Source: Bradyrhizobium nitroreducens (lineage in GTDB: Bacteria > Pseudomonadota > Alphaproteobacteria > Rhizobiales > Xanthobacteraceae). Taken from it: DNA of 64,000 nucleotides. Position numbers and translations under genes: made by a program. Shown here piece by piece: positions 49,951 to 58,855 of the stretch (position 1 is the first letter of the stretch; each line of letters begins with the position of its first letter). Below the pieces are notes generated by a model. It saw only the letters and a program-made list of their open reading frames with translations. It was not told the origin of the DNA and made no database searches. The stretch covers positions 295,682 through 359,681 of the forward strand of contig NZ_LFJC01000003.1 in the NCBI RefSeq assembly GCF_002776695.1, given 5' to 3'.

Positions 49951-51381
49951 ATGCGCTATCTCACCCTCCTCGCATCGCTGATGTGCATCGCACTGTCGGT
50001 CAGTGCCGCGAAGGCTGACCGTCGCGTCGCCTTCGTCGTCGGCAACGGCTCCTACAAGAACGTCGCGCAATTGCCGAACCCGCCGATCGACGCCAAGGCG
50101 ATGGCGTCGACGCTGCGCAATGTCGGCTTCGAGGTGATCGAAGGCTCCAATCTCAGCCGCGACCAGATGACGGAGAAGCTGCTCGATTTCGGCCGCAAGG
50201 CGCAAGGCTCCGACATCGCGCTGTTCTATTATGCCGGCCACGGCATCGCCGTCAGCGGCACCAATTACCTGCTGCCTGTCGATGCCGACATCAAGTCGGA
50301 GATGGACGTCAAGCTGGGCGCCGCCATCAACATCGACCTGACGCTCGAGCAGACCATGGGCGATGCCAAGGTCAAGCTCGTCTTCCTCGATGCCTGCCGC
50401 GACAATCCGTTCGCCGCCAAGATCAAGTCGAACTCGGCGACCCGCAGCGTCAACGTGCAGAGCGGTCTCGCCGAGATGAAGTCCGGCGAAGGCACCCTGA
50501 TCGCGTTCGCCACCGGCCCCGGCCAGACCGCGCTCGACGGTCAGGAAGGCAACAACAGCCCATTCACCCGCGCGCTGATCGACAACATCACCAAGCCCGG
50601 CGTCGAGATCCAGCAGGCGATGACGTCGGTGCGTGCCCAGGTCAATGAAGAGACCCGCAAGGGTCAGCTGCCCTGGGGCCATACCAACCTGACCGGCTCC
50701 GTCTATCTCAACCAGGCTCCGACGACGCAGGTCGCCAACGCAGCCCCGACCGCGACCGGCATCGTGCCGGCGGCGACCGGCGGCTCGGACGGCGTCGAGC
50801 TCGAATACTGGCGCTCGGTGAAGGAGTCGAACAAGCCGGAAGAGCTCAACGCCTATCTCTCGGCCTATCCGAACGGCCAGTTCAAGGCGCTGGCGCTGGC
50901 CCGCCTCGCGGCGATCAAGAGCGGCCCCTCGACCGCGACCCGCACGCTCAACGCCGGGGTCGATCCTGCGACGTTCACCGATGAGGCTACCCAGCTCACC
51001 GAGGACCAGATCGGCCTCGACAAGACGGGACGCCGCGACGTGCAGCGCCGCCTCAGCGGGCTCGGCTTCGACACCAAGCAAACCGGCGTGTTCAGCGACG
51101 AGACCCGTGGCGTGATCAAGCGCTGGCAGGCTGCACGGGGCTATCCCTCATCGGGCTACCTCAATAAGAACCAGCACAAGGCCTTGCTCTCGGAAGTCGT
51201 GGCTGCCCCGGCGACGGCGAGCGACACCAGCCAGAAGCCGGCTCGCCGTGCCGCCACCGCTCCCCAGAGCAGCGCGCCTGCGCCGGCTCCGCAACACCGC
51301 AGCAATCCCGGCGATGCCGCCGGTGCGGCCTTCGTCGGCGGCGTCGTCGGCGGCATGATGGGCGGCATGTTCCGCCGCTGA
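49951..51381 (+). CDS. Caspase-family (C14) peptidase with peptidoglycan-binding domain
   Basis: 476 residues. Signal peptide 1-22 (ending AKA-D). Caspase p20 fold at about 24-250: RVAFVVGNGSYKNV, catalytic His97 in YYAGHG and Cys149 in LDACRDNP are both present. A repeat-like linker at about 280-315 (EYWRSVKESNKPEELNAYLSAYPNGQFKALA), a peptidoglycan-binding-1-like domain at about 345-405 (DVQRRLSGLGFDTKQTGVFSDETRGVIKRWQAARG), and a Gly-rich tail GGVVGGMMGGMF. It is an exported bacterial orthocaspase, expected to cut after basic residues; targets unknown. A terminator follows. Confidence 0.92.
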   Translation: MRYLTLLASLMCIALSVSAAKADRRVAFVVGNGSYKNVAQLPNPPIDAKAMASTLRNVGFEVIEGSNLSRDQMTEKLLDFGRKAQGSDIALFYYAGHGIAVSGTNYLLPVDADIKSEMDVKLGAAINIDLTLEQTMGDAKVKLVFLDACRDNPFAAKIKSNSATRSVNVQSGLAEMKSGEGTLIAFATGPGQTALDGQEGNNSPFTRALIDNITKPGVEIQQAMTSVRAQVNEETRKGQLPWGHTNLTGSVYLNQAPTTQVANAAPTATGIVPAATGGSDGVELEYWRSVKESNKPEELNAYLSAYPNGQFKALALARLAAIKSGPSTATRTLNAGVDPATFTDEATQLTEDQIGLDKTGRRDVQRRLSGLGFDTKQTGVFSDETRGVIKRWQAARGYPSSGYLNKNQHKALLSEVVAAPATASDTSQKPARRAATAPQSSAPAPAPQHRSNPGDAAGAAFVGGVVGGMMGGMFRR

Positions 51382-51402
51382 GCCGAGCGAGCCCGAAAAC
51401 AC

Positions 51403-51429
51403 AAAAGCCCGGCTCGCGCCGGGCTTTTT
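51403..51429 (+). terminator. Intrinsic terminator of the caspase-like gene
   Basis: AGCCCGGC / GCCGGGCT stem (51406-51413, 51418-51425) with a 4-base loop, preceded by A and followed by T5. Located 24 bases after the stop. Confidence 0.9.
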
Positions 51430-51458
51430 CTTTGGTACGACGAGGTTGCAGCGTACGC

Positions 51459-51545
51459 CGTCATTGCGAACGCAGCGAAGCAATCCAGAGTCTCTGCGCA
51501 GCGGCAGCCTGGATTGCCTCGTCGCAAGAGCTCCTCGCAATGACA
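51459..51545. repeat. Interspersed palindromic repeat, about 87 bp
   Basis: Outer arms GTCATTGCGA / TCGCAATGAC (ends 51460-51469 and 51535-51544) and inner arms GCAATCCAG / CTGGATTGC (51480-51488, 51509-51517). I recognise this GTCATTGCGA...GCAATCCAG unit as a frequent Bradyrhizobium intergenic repeat. It lies just past the caspase terminator. Confidence 0.8.
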
Positions 51546-51616
51546 GGGATAGAGCTGCGCCCCAGGCGGATGTCATAGCCCGCGGGGAGCGCCGCTGGTG
51601 CGACGAGTCCTGGAGC

Positions 51617-51859
51617 CTACTTCCCAGCCGCCTTGCGCAGCGCCTCGTTGATACGGTCCTGCCAGCCGGGGCCGCCTTCCTGGAAGAACTCCAGCACGTC
51701 CTGATCGATCCGCAGCGTGACCTGCTCCTTGATCCCCGGCGCCACGTTCTGCTTGGGCGGCGCGGCGGCGACCTTCGCCGTCACCTTCTTGAATGCCGCC
51801 TCGGCTTCGGTCCTGGCATCGCCGAGCGTACGTGGCCGCCTCGGTGGTTGATCCGCCAT
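51617..51859 (-). CDS. BrnA-type antitoxin without toxin (orphan)
   Basis: 80 residues. The C-terminal half matches BrnA/DUF4415: VTLRIDQDVLEFFQEGGPGWQDRINEALRKAAG in outline, a ribbon-helix-helix DNA-binding fold (beta strand VTLRID, then two helices). The N-terminus is Pro/Arg/Ala-rich and disordered. Its start is 3 bases after the cysK stop, so it is co-transcribed with cysK. No brnT toxin gene is next to it. It could be a stand-alone repressor. Confidence 0.8.
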   Translation of the reverse strand: MADQPPRRPRTLGDARTEAEAAFKKVTAKVAAAPPKQNVAPGIKEQVTLRIDQDVLEFFQEGGPGWQDRINEALRKAAGK

Positions 51860-51862
51860 GTC

Positions 51863-52840
<978 letters not shown>

Positions 52841-53064
52841 GATGAACTCCCTGTGGCGACAATTTGCGCTTCTTACGCAGCTCAATGCGCAATTACGGAC
52901 AGCCTGCGACGACACGCAAGCGACAATGCGGTACATGTTAAATACGCTGCATCGCAAAATCGCGTGAGCTTTAATTAGCAGAAAACCAACGCATTTGTGT
53001 TGCGACCTCGTCAACTGATTCTGCTTATGTTAGACTTAGGTCTCAAAGCAGGGAGGTCACCACG

Positions 53065-53283
53065 ATGTCAGCAGTTGCTGAAGTGATGTCGACCGTAACG
53101 CTAAGGCGTGATCCGCGTTGCAGCGAGTTGCCGACCTGTCCCGTCTGCGCCGACTCCATGGTCGCAGCCGAAGCATCTGCCTACGTCTCGGACCACGTGA
53201 TCAGCTATCTCTGGACTTGCGACAATTGCGGCTACGGCTTCGTCACCAAGCATGCCGTCAAGCAGCGGATCGTGTGCAATTGA
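53065..53283 (+). CDS. Small zinc-ribbon protein
   Basis: 72 residues, start supported by GGGAGGT. CPVC and CDNC pairs (about 25-28 and 52-55) with an aromatic YLWTCDNCGYGFVTKH segment. It has the look of a general rubredoxin-like or zinc-ribbon fold. Function unknown. Confidence 0.7.
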   Translation: MSAVAEVMSTVTLRRDPRCSELPTCPVCADSMVAAEASAYVSDHVISYLWTCDNCGYGFVTKHAVKQRIVCN

Positions 53284-53295
53284 TCCTTGATTGAC

Positions 53296-54441
53296 CTAGC
53301 GCGGGGCGATATCGCCCCTCGCCCAGTCCTCGCGCGTCCGCTGATAGAACTCGTCGAACCTTCCGTGCGCAATCGCGTCCCTGATGCCCTGCATCAGGAA
53401 CTGGTAGTAGGCGATATTGATTTCGGACAGCAGCATCGCTCCCAGCGTCTCGCCGGCCTTGACGAGATGGTGCAGATAGGCGCGCGCGTAGGTGCGCGCC
53501 GACGGCCACGAGCTCTCCTCGTCGAGCGGACGCGGATCGTCGGCGTGGCGCGCATTGCGCAAATTCACCTGTCCGAAGCGCGTGAAGGCGACGCCGTGCC
53601 GGCCATTGCGCGTCGGCATCACGCAATCGAACATGTCGATGCCGCGCTTCACGGCTTCGAGGATATCGTCGGGCGTGCCGACGCCCATCAGATAGCGGGG
53701 GCGCTCCTTCGGCAGCAGCGGCGCGGTCTCGTCGATCATGGCCAGCATCACCGCCTGCGGCTCGCCGACCGCGAGGCCGCCGATCGCGTAGCCGTGGAAG
53801 CCGGTCGCGACCAGGCCCTGCGCACTCGCATGACGAAGCTGCGGCACGTCGCCGCCCTGCACGATCCCGAACAGCATGTAGCCGTCGGGCGCGCTCTCGA
53901 AGGCGCGCTTTGAGCGCTCGGCCCAGCGCAGCGACAACTGCATCGCACGCTCGATGTCGGCGCGCTCGGCCGGCAGCCGCACGCACTCGTCCATCTGCAT
54001 GGCGATGTCAGAGCCGAGCAGGCGCTGCACCTCGATCGAGCGCTCCGGCGACAGCTCGACCTTGGCACCGTCGATATGCGAGCGAAAGGTGACGGCGTTC
54101 TCGGTGACCTTGCGCAGATCCGACAGCGACATCACCTGGAAGCCGCCGGAATCCGTCAGCATCGGCCCGTTCCAGCCGGTGAACTTCTGCAGGCCGCCGA
54201 GCGCTGCGATCCGCTCGGCGCTCGGGCGCAGCATCAGATGATAGGTGTTGCCGAGCACGATGTCGGCACCGGCATCGCGCACCTCGCGCCAGTGCATGCC
54301 CTTCATGGCACCGGCGGTGCCGACCGGCATGAAGGCCGGCGTCCTTACCACGCCATGCGGTGTGGTCAGGCGTCCGGTGCGGGCGGCACCGTCGGTGGCG
54401 AGCAACTCAAAGTGATTGGGAAGATCGTTGTCGGGAGTCAT
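53296..54441 (-). CDS. tgt: tRNA-guanine transglycosylase, zinc site lost
   Basis: 381 residues, normal length. It exchanges guanine 34 for preQ1 in tRNA with GUN anticodons. Active-site elements are present: [41 protein letters not shown] and [14 protein letters not shown] (nucleophile Asp). The structural zinc site is missing: where the family has CxCxxC before RAYLHHL, this protein reads [19 protein letters not shown], and the later His ligand (EHN in the Zymomonas enzyme) is Ile (SEINIAYY). All four ligands are thus replaced. With queA at 58941-60014 it forms the queuosine pathway in this window. Confidence 0.95.
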   Translation of the reverse strand: MTPDNDLPNHFELLATDGAARTGRLTTPHGVVRTPAFMPVGTAGAMKGMHWREVRDAGADIVLGNTYHLMLRPSAERIAALGGLQKFTGWNGPMLTDSGGFQVMSLSDLRKVTENAVTFRSHIDGAKVELSPERSIEVQRLLGSDIAMQMDECVRLPAERADIERAMQLSLRWAERSKRAFESAPDGYMLFGIVQGGDVPQLRHASAQGLVATGFHGYAIGGLAVGEPQAVMLAMIDETAPLLPKERPRYLMGVGTPDDILEAVKRGIDMFDCVMPTRNGRHGVAFTRFGQVNLRNARHADDPRPLDEESSWPSARTYARAYLHHLVKAGETLGAMLLSEINIAYYQFLMQGIRDAIAHGRFDEFYQRTREDWARGDIAPR

Positions 54442-54564
54442 GGCGGTGCTTATTGCGTGTCAGACGAGGTCGATCAACCCGCCCCGGCCATGCGCCAAGC
54501 CGGCTTGTGCCTCAGACTGGGACACAATCGCGGCGGATCTCCGCACCGTCGCCCTTGTTAAACA

Positions 54565-54583
54565 AAACGATACAGTATAGTTT
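54565..54583. promoter_or_regulatory. Probable TetR operator, copy 1
   Basis: AAACGATAC-A-GTATAGTTT, an inverted repeat with one central base. The second copy at 56774-56792 shares AAACnnTAC-n-GTAnnGTTT. It lies 69 bases upstream of the patatin start and 124 bases upstream of tgt on the other strand. The tetR-family gene at 55936 is the obvious candidate regulator. Confidence 0.7.
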
Positions 54584-54651
54584 TATCCGGGGCTGGACGA
54601 ATGCCGCGGCGAACGTTGCCGTCGGCTGCAAAAGTGTGATCGCCAGCCACC

Positions 54652-55836
54652 GTGCCCCTCCCTTCGTGTTCGATTGACGTCTTTGGCCGCTCCCGTGACT
54701 GGATCAGGCAGACCGGCGGCCGCCTCGCTGGAATCCTGGTCCTGACCTGCGGCCTGGCGCTCGGCGCCTGCACCTCCCTGCCCCGCACGCCCTATACGGC
54801 CGCAGAAGCCAGCACATCGCGCGTGCTCGATATCGACGGCCTCAGGCGCTACGCCGACGATCCCATCACGAAATTCAGCTTCGAGAAGGACAGCGGCACC
54901 GCGACGAAGTCCTATCTGGCGCTCTCCGGCGGCGGCGCCGATGGCGCCTACGGCGTCGGCGTTCTCAACGGCTGGACCGCGGCCAGAACCCGTCCCACCT
55001 TCTCCGTCGTCTCGGGCGTCAGCACCGGCGGCCTGATCGCGCCGTTCGCGTTTCTCGGCTCGCAATATGACGACACGCTGAAGGAGGTCTACACCAGCGG
55101 CATCGCGGAGAGCCTGCTCAACGATCCCAGCATCATGCGCGTGCTGTTCGGATCCGGCCTGTTCGGCAACACAAGGCTGCGCGAGCTGGTCGCCCGCTAT
55201 GTCGGGCCGGAGATCATGGCGCAGGTCGCGCGCGAGAATGCCAAGGGGCGAAAGCTGCTGGTGGTGACGACCGACCTCGACACCCAGCGCACCGCGATCT
55301 GGGACATGGGCAAGATCGCCGCCGTCGGCACGCCCGAGGCGCTCAAGCTGTTTCGCGACGTCATGGCGGCCTCCGCCAGCATTCCCCTGGTGTTCCCGCC
55401 GATCATGATCGATGCCGAGGGCCAGGGCCGCAAATTTCAGGAGATGCATGTCGACGGCGGCGTGACCGCACCGGTGCTGACGCTGCCGGAAGCCCTGCTA
55501 TTCCAGGGCAGCCGGCTGGCGGGCAGTGCGAAGATGGACATCTACATCCTCGTCAACAAGAAGATCGAACGCAACTTCGAGCTCGTCTCCAACGGCACCA
55601 TCGACGTCGCCTCGCGCAGCCTGTCGGCGATCACCCAGTCGCAGACACGCTCGATCATCTTCTCGACCTATGATTTCGCCAAGCGAAACCATCTCGGCTT
55701 TCATCTCTCCTACATCGCGCGCGAGTATCCGGCGCCGCCGTCGGAGGGGTTCGACACCGCCTATATGCGTGCGCTCTACCAATACGGATATGACAAGGCC
55801 GCGTCCGGTCAGGCCTGGACTTCCACGGTGCCGTGA
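54652..55836 (+). CDS. Patatin-like phospholipase lipoprotein
   Basis: 394 residues, GTG start at 54652. A lipoprotein signal ends in the lipobox LALGAC (Cys40). The patatin domain has the oxyanion loop SGGGADGAYG (92-101), nucleophile Ser124 in GVSTG and Asp268 in VDGG, the complete Ser-Asp dyad. It should hydrolyse lipid acyl esters at the inner face of the outer membrane or in the periplasm. A predicted TetR operator lies just upstream and the tetR gene 99 bases downstream on the same strand. Confidence 0.92.
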   Translation: MPLPSCSIDVFGRSRDWIRQTGGRLAGILVLTCGLALGACTSLPRTPYTAAEASTSRVLDIDGLRRYADDPITKFSFEKDSGTATKSYLALSGGGADGAYGVGVLNGWTAARTRPTFSVVSGVSTGGLIAPFAFLGSQYDDTLKEVYTSGIAESLLNDPSIMRVLFGSGLFGNTRLRELVARYVGPEIMAQVARENAKGRKLLVVTTDLDTQRTAIWDMGKIAAVGTPEALKLFRDVMAASASIPLVFPPIMIDAEGQGRKFQEMHVDGGVTAPVLTLPEALLFQGSRLAGSAKMDIYILVNKKIERNFELVSNGTIDVASRSLSAITQSQTRSIIFSTYDFAKRNHLGFHLSYIAREYPAPPSEGFDTAYMRALYQYGYDKAASGQAWTSTVP

Positions 55837-55935
55837 CCTCAAATCGAGGAACGAGCCCCTGCCGAAACCGTTGACGATACGGCCAATTCGGCCAGATTCG
55901 CGATGACGCTTCGGCTCCTGCGCGATATAGAGCGA

Positions 55936-56712
55936 ATGACGACGATCGGAAACGCGCAGGAATCATTGGGCATGGGATTGACTGCGACCAGGAGACCGGC
56001 AGCGCCGCGGCGCGAGGTGCCGAAATCCCGCGGCGGCCGGCCAACGAAGTCAGCCGCCATCGAGCGCGACCAGCGGCTGATCGAGGTCGCCACCCGCCTG
56101 TTCCTTGATCGCGGCTTCGACGCGACCTCGCTCGACGCGGTCGCGGAAGCGGCCCGGGTGAGCAAGCCCACCGTCTATGCACGCTACGGCGACAAGCGCG
56201 GCCTGTTTGCCGCGGTGCTGAGGCGGGAGATCGCGCGCTGGCTCGCGCCGCTCTCGGCGGCCGCCGAGACGCAACTCTCCAGCGCCTCGGATATCCCGGT
56301 CGAGCAGCGGCTGATCGAGATCGGGCGCGAGATGCTGACCTTCACTTGCGGGCCCGATGCCGTCGCCTTCAGCCGCATGATGACGGCGCAGGCCATCAAC
56401 TTCCCCGACGTCGCCAAGCTCGGCAAGGAGGAAGGCTGGCTCAAGGCCGTCGCCACCACCGCGCGCTTCTTCGACCATCTGGTGGCGCAAGGCGCACTCG
56501 ACGTCGAGGACACCACCATTGCAGCCGAGGTGTTTCTCGACGTGGTCGTCGGTCACACCCACCGCATGGCGACGTTCGGAACGGCTCTCGACATCAAGAC
56601 CGCCGAAAAGCGCACACGCGCGGCGATCAAGCTGTTCCTGGCCGGCGCGCTGGGACCTGCCGACCGCGTCCAGAACACCAAAGCCGTGCAGCGCCGCCGT
56701 CCCTCCCGCTGA
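55936..56712 (+). CDS. TetR/AcrR-family regulator
   Basis: 258 residues from ATG 55936 (55972 is an alternative). The HTH domain is at about 40-85: RDQRLIEVATRLFLDRGFDATSLDAVAEAARVSKPTVYARYGDKRGLFAAVL in outline. The C-terminal 150 residues form the ligand-binding domain (MLTFTCGPDAVAFSRMMTAQA, VFLDVVVGHTHRMATFG), similar to the AefR-type C-terminal domain. Two matching palindromes flank the patatin-tetR pair, so it probably represses patatin and the downstream PepSY gene. The ligand is unknown. Confidence 0.9.
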   Translation: MTTIGNAQESLGMGLTATRRPAAPRREVPKSRGGRPTKSAAIERDQRLIEVATRLFLDRGFDATSLDAVAEAARVSKPTVYARYGDKRGLFAAVLRREIARWLAPLSAAAETQLSSASDIPVEQRLIEIGREMLTFTCGPDAVAFSRMMTAQAINFPDVAKLGKEEGWLKAVATTARFFDHLVAQGALDVEDTTIAAEVFLDVVVGHTHRMATFGTALDIKTAEKRTRAAIKLFLAGALGPADRVQNTKAVQRRRPSR

Positions 56713-56773
56713 CAATTCCGTGAACGCACGATCTATCCCCATCGGGAAAGGCGCGACGCCATTGACCGAAATA

Positions 56774-56792
56774 AAACGATACGGTACGGTTT
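56774..56792. promoter_or_regulatory. Probable TetR operator, copy 2
   Basis: AAACGATAC-G-GTACGGTTT, sharing 15 of 19 positions with copy 1 at 54565-54583. It lies 62 bases after the tetR stop and about 170 bases upstream of the PepSY gene. Confidence 0.7.
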
Positions 56793-56964
56793 AGTTATAA
56801 GGCGATGCGGACCGCTTTTTCACCAGCCCCAAAGGAGGCCCGCATCACCAAGATCGCCGCGGCGGGTGCAGCCCGCCACGGCGTTCCGCGGCCGGCCTTT
56901 GCCCAAGGTCGGCCGCGAATTCTTTACGATCATCCGGCACACTCGCTGGCCGAGGGTTTCGAGC

Positions 56965-57567
56965 ATGACGACTGCCAAACGACGGACCTCGCAACTGCTT
57001 GCGATCGCCTTGCCCTTGCTGCTCATCGCCGCACCGGCAGAGGCAACTGTAACCACGGGCACGCCGACCGCCCTGCACAGCGACACAGATGGTGACGCCG
57101 AGGCCGACCGCCAGGCCGTCAGCCGCGAGATCGAACGATTCCGCAGCTCGTCGATCTCGATCAGCCAGGCCATGGCGATTGCGGAAGCCCGCCATGCCGG
57201 CGCCACGACGGCGGACGTGAGCTTTGACGGCGGCTCCGGTGTGCCGGTGTATCGGGTGAAGACCGTGCACAACGACCGGATCTGGCGCCACACCATCAAT
57301 GCCGCGACCGGCGAGCTTGTCGGCGGGGAAGCCGCCCTGCCCCTGAGCGAGCTCGACCACGACGATCGCAGCAATCTCGCAGCCTTGAGCGCGATCAGGC
57401 ATCGGCTCGCCGATGCCGTCCGCGTCGCCGAGCACGCGGCCTCGGGCAAGGCGATCAGCGGCGGGCTGGTGCGCGAACGCGGCCGGCTGAACTTTTCGAT
57501 CGTCGTCGTCAGCGGCGACGACCTCAAGGAGGTCACCCTGGAGCCGCCGGGCGCGCGGCCTCGATAG
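56965..57567 (+). CDS. PepSY-domain exported protein
   Basis: 200 residues from ATG 56965. Signal peptide of about 29 residues (RRTSQLLAIALPLLLIAAPAEA). The PepSY domain is at about 50-110: SISISQAMAIAEARHAGATTADVSFDG, VPVYRVKTVHNDRIWRHTINAATGELVG. A second, weaker PepSY-like unit follows (LSAIRHRLADAVRVAEHAASGKAISGGLV). PepSY proteins often inhibit peptidases or assist metal or redox enzymes in the periplasm. A TetR operator lies upstream. Confidence 0.82.
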   Translation: MTTAKRRTSQLLAIALPLLLIAAPAEATVTTGTPTALHSDTDGDAEADRQAVSREIERFRSSSISISQAMAIAEARHAGATTADVSFDGGSGVPVYRVKTVHNDRIWRHTINAATGELVGGEAALPLSELDHDDRSNLAALSAIRHRLADAVRVAEHAASGKAISGGLVRERGRLNFSIVVVSGDDLKEVTLEPPGARPR

Positions 57568-57613
57568 CGGTCCCCCCAGCGGCCCTCCCGGGGCCGACCG
57601 GGCCGAAAAGCCA

Positions 57614-57642
57614 TTGACGGGCGCAAGACTCTCGCCCATAAG
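57614..57642 (+). promoter_or_regulatory. Promoter of the asd leader
   Basis: TTGACG (57614-57619), a 17-base spacer and CATAAG (57637-57642). Transcription would begin near 57649, one or two bases before the leader AUG at 57651, so the leader peptide would be translated from a nearly leaderless mRNA. Confidence 0.65.
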
Positions 57643-57650
57643 TCGCCGCC

Positions 57651-57722
57651 ATGTTCACGACCACCAAACGCACGACCAAAACCACCACGGCCTCAGGGGC
57701 CCGGGGAGGCGTGCGCGCGTAG
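57651..57722 (+). CDS. Threonine-rich leader peptide of asd
   Basis: 23 codons, ATG to TAG. Thr occupies codons 3, 4, 5, 8, 9, 11, 12 and 13 (eight of 23), with Lys at 6 and 10; it begins MFTTTKRTTKTTT. This density of one amino acid, next to a terminator and in front of an aspartate-family biosynthesis gene, is the signature of an attenuation leader. A ribosome stalled on the Thr codons would leave the GGG...CGGGG segment (57696-57706) free to pair with 57756-57763 and block the terminator. No ribosome-binding site is seen, consistent with leaderless translation. Confidence 0.8.
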   Translation: MFTTTKRTTKTTTASGARGGVRA

Positions 57723-57752
57723 TCGTCGACTAGAACGCAATCCACTCTACCG

Positions 57753-57784
57753 AAGCCCCGCCCATGATGGTCCGGGGCTTTTTT
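57753..57784 (+). terminator. Attenuator terminator upstream of asd
   Basis: AAGCCCCG (57753-57760) pairs with CGGGGCTT (57773-57780); an inner CCA/TGG extends the stem around a TGA loop. Six T (57779-57784) follow. The competing pairing uses GGG (57696-57698) with CCC (57761-57763) and CGGGG (57702-57706) with CCCCG (57756-57760). A second small palindrome TAGTC/GACTA lies at 57720-57732. Confidence 0.85.
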
Positions 57785-57817
57785 GTTGTCTGAATTCCAA
57801 ATGCAATGGAGGACAAA

Positions 57818-58843
57818 GTGAGTAACGATCCCGTCGTCGCGATTGTCGGCGTCACCGGTGCGGTGGGCGCCGAATTCATCGCCACCATGGACAAGCGCGG
57901 CTTTCGCGTCGGCAAGCTCAAGGCGCTCGCCAGCGCTCGCTCCGCCGGCAAGACGGTATCGTTCCGGGGCCAGCCGGTCGTGATCGAGGAGCTGACCGAG
58001 CGTTCCTTCGAGGGCGTCGACATCGCCCTGTTCTCCGCCGGCGGCAGCATCTCGAAGAAGTATGCACCGATCGCGGTCAAGTCGGGCGCGGTCGTTGTCG
58101 ACAACTCCTCCGCCTTCCGCATGGACCCGAACGTGCCGCTGGTGATCCCCGAGATCAACGCGAACCGCATCAGGGATCACAAGGGCATCATCGCCAATCC
58201 GAACTGTGCAGCGATCACCGCGCTGGTGCCGCTCTGGCCGATCCACCAGAAGAACCGCATCAAGCGCGTCATCATCTCGACCTACCAGGCAGCTTCCGGC
58301 GCCGGCGCCGCCGCGATGGAGGAACTGGTCGAATCCACCCGCGCCAATCTCAACGGGCAGGTCTATGCGCCCAAGGTGATGCCGCACCCCTACGCCTTCA
58401 ATCTCTTCAACCACAACACCGCCGTCCACCCGGAGACCGGCTACAACGACGAAGAAACCAAGGTCATCAAGGAGACCCGCAAGATCTTCGAGGACGACAG
58501 GATCGCCATCGGTGTCACCTGCGTCCGCGTGCCGGTGCTGCGCGCGCATTGCGAGGCCATCACCTTCGAATGCGAGAGGGAGATCACCGAGGACCAGGTC
58601 CGCGCCATCATGGCCCGGGCGCCCGGCGTGAAGGTCGTTGACGATCGCGCCAGGAACTACTTCCCGATGCCGATCGACGCCTCGGGCCAGGACGACGTCC
58701 TGGTCGGCCGCATCCGCAAGGACCTCAGCGACCCCTCAGGGCATTCGATTTCGATGTTCGTGGCGGCCGATCAGCTGCTCAAGGGTGCAGCGCTGAACGC
58801 GGTGCAGATCGCGGAGCTGCTGCCGCAGCGAGTGATGGCGTAA
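57818..58843 (+). CDS. asd: Aspartate-semialdehyde dehydrogenase
   Basis: 341 residues, GTG start at 57818: the GGAGG five bases before it decides the start, and the in-frame ATG 57806 overlaps that site and is not the start. NADP motif GVTGAVGAEF, catalytic Cys in NPNCAAI, and SGAGAAAMEELVE substrate region; SAGGS and PEINANR are family-typical. It reduces aspartyl phosphate to aspartate semialdehyde, the branch point to lysine, threonine and methionine. An upstream Thr-rich leader and terminator suggest transcription attenuation. Confidence 0.97.
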   Translation: MSNDPVVAIVGVTGAVGAEFIATMDKRGFRVGKLKALASARSAGKTVSFRGQPVVIEELTERSFEGVDIALFSAGGSISKKYAPIAVKSGAVVVDNSSAFRMDPNVPLVIPEINANRIRDHKGIIANPNCAAITALVPLWPIHQKNRIKRVIISTYQAASGAGAAAMEELVESTRANLNGQVYAPKVMPHPYAFNLFNHNTAVHPETGYNDEETKVIKETRKIFEDDRIAIGVTCVRVPVLRAHCEAITFECEREITEDQVRAIMARAPGVKVVDDRARNYFPMPIDASGQDDVLVGRIRKDLSDPSGHSISMFVAADQLLKGAALNAVQIAELLPQRVMA

Positions 58844-58855
58844 CGCGTGACATGC

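Noticed and set aside
52841..53014. Cys-rich in-frame extension upstream of cysK, considered as a cysteine attenuation leader
   Set aside because: The frame has no stop before cysK and no terminator or alternative hairpins lie between; 52840 has the better family fit as start. The Cys richness is intriguing but unsupported.
57806..57817. ATG 57806 as start of asd
   Set aside because: The ATG is immediately followed by the GGAGG that serves the GTG at 57818, which also matches the family N-terminus.
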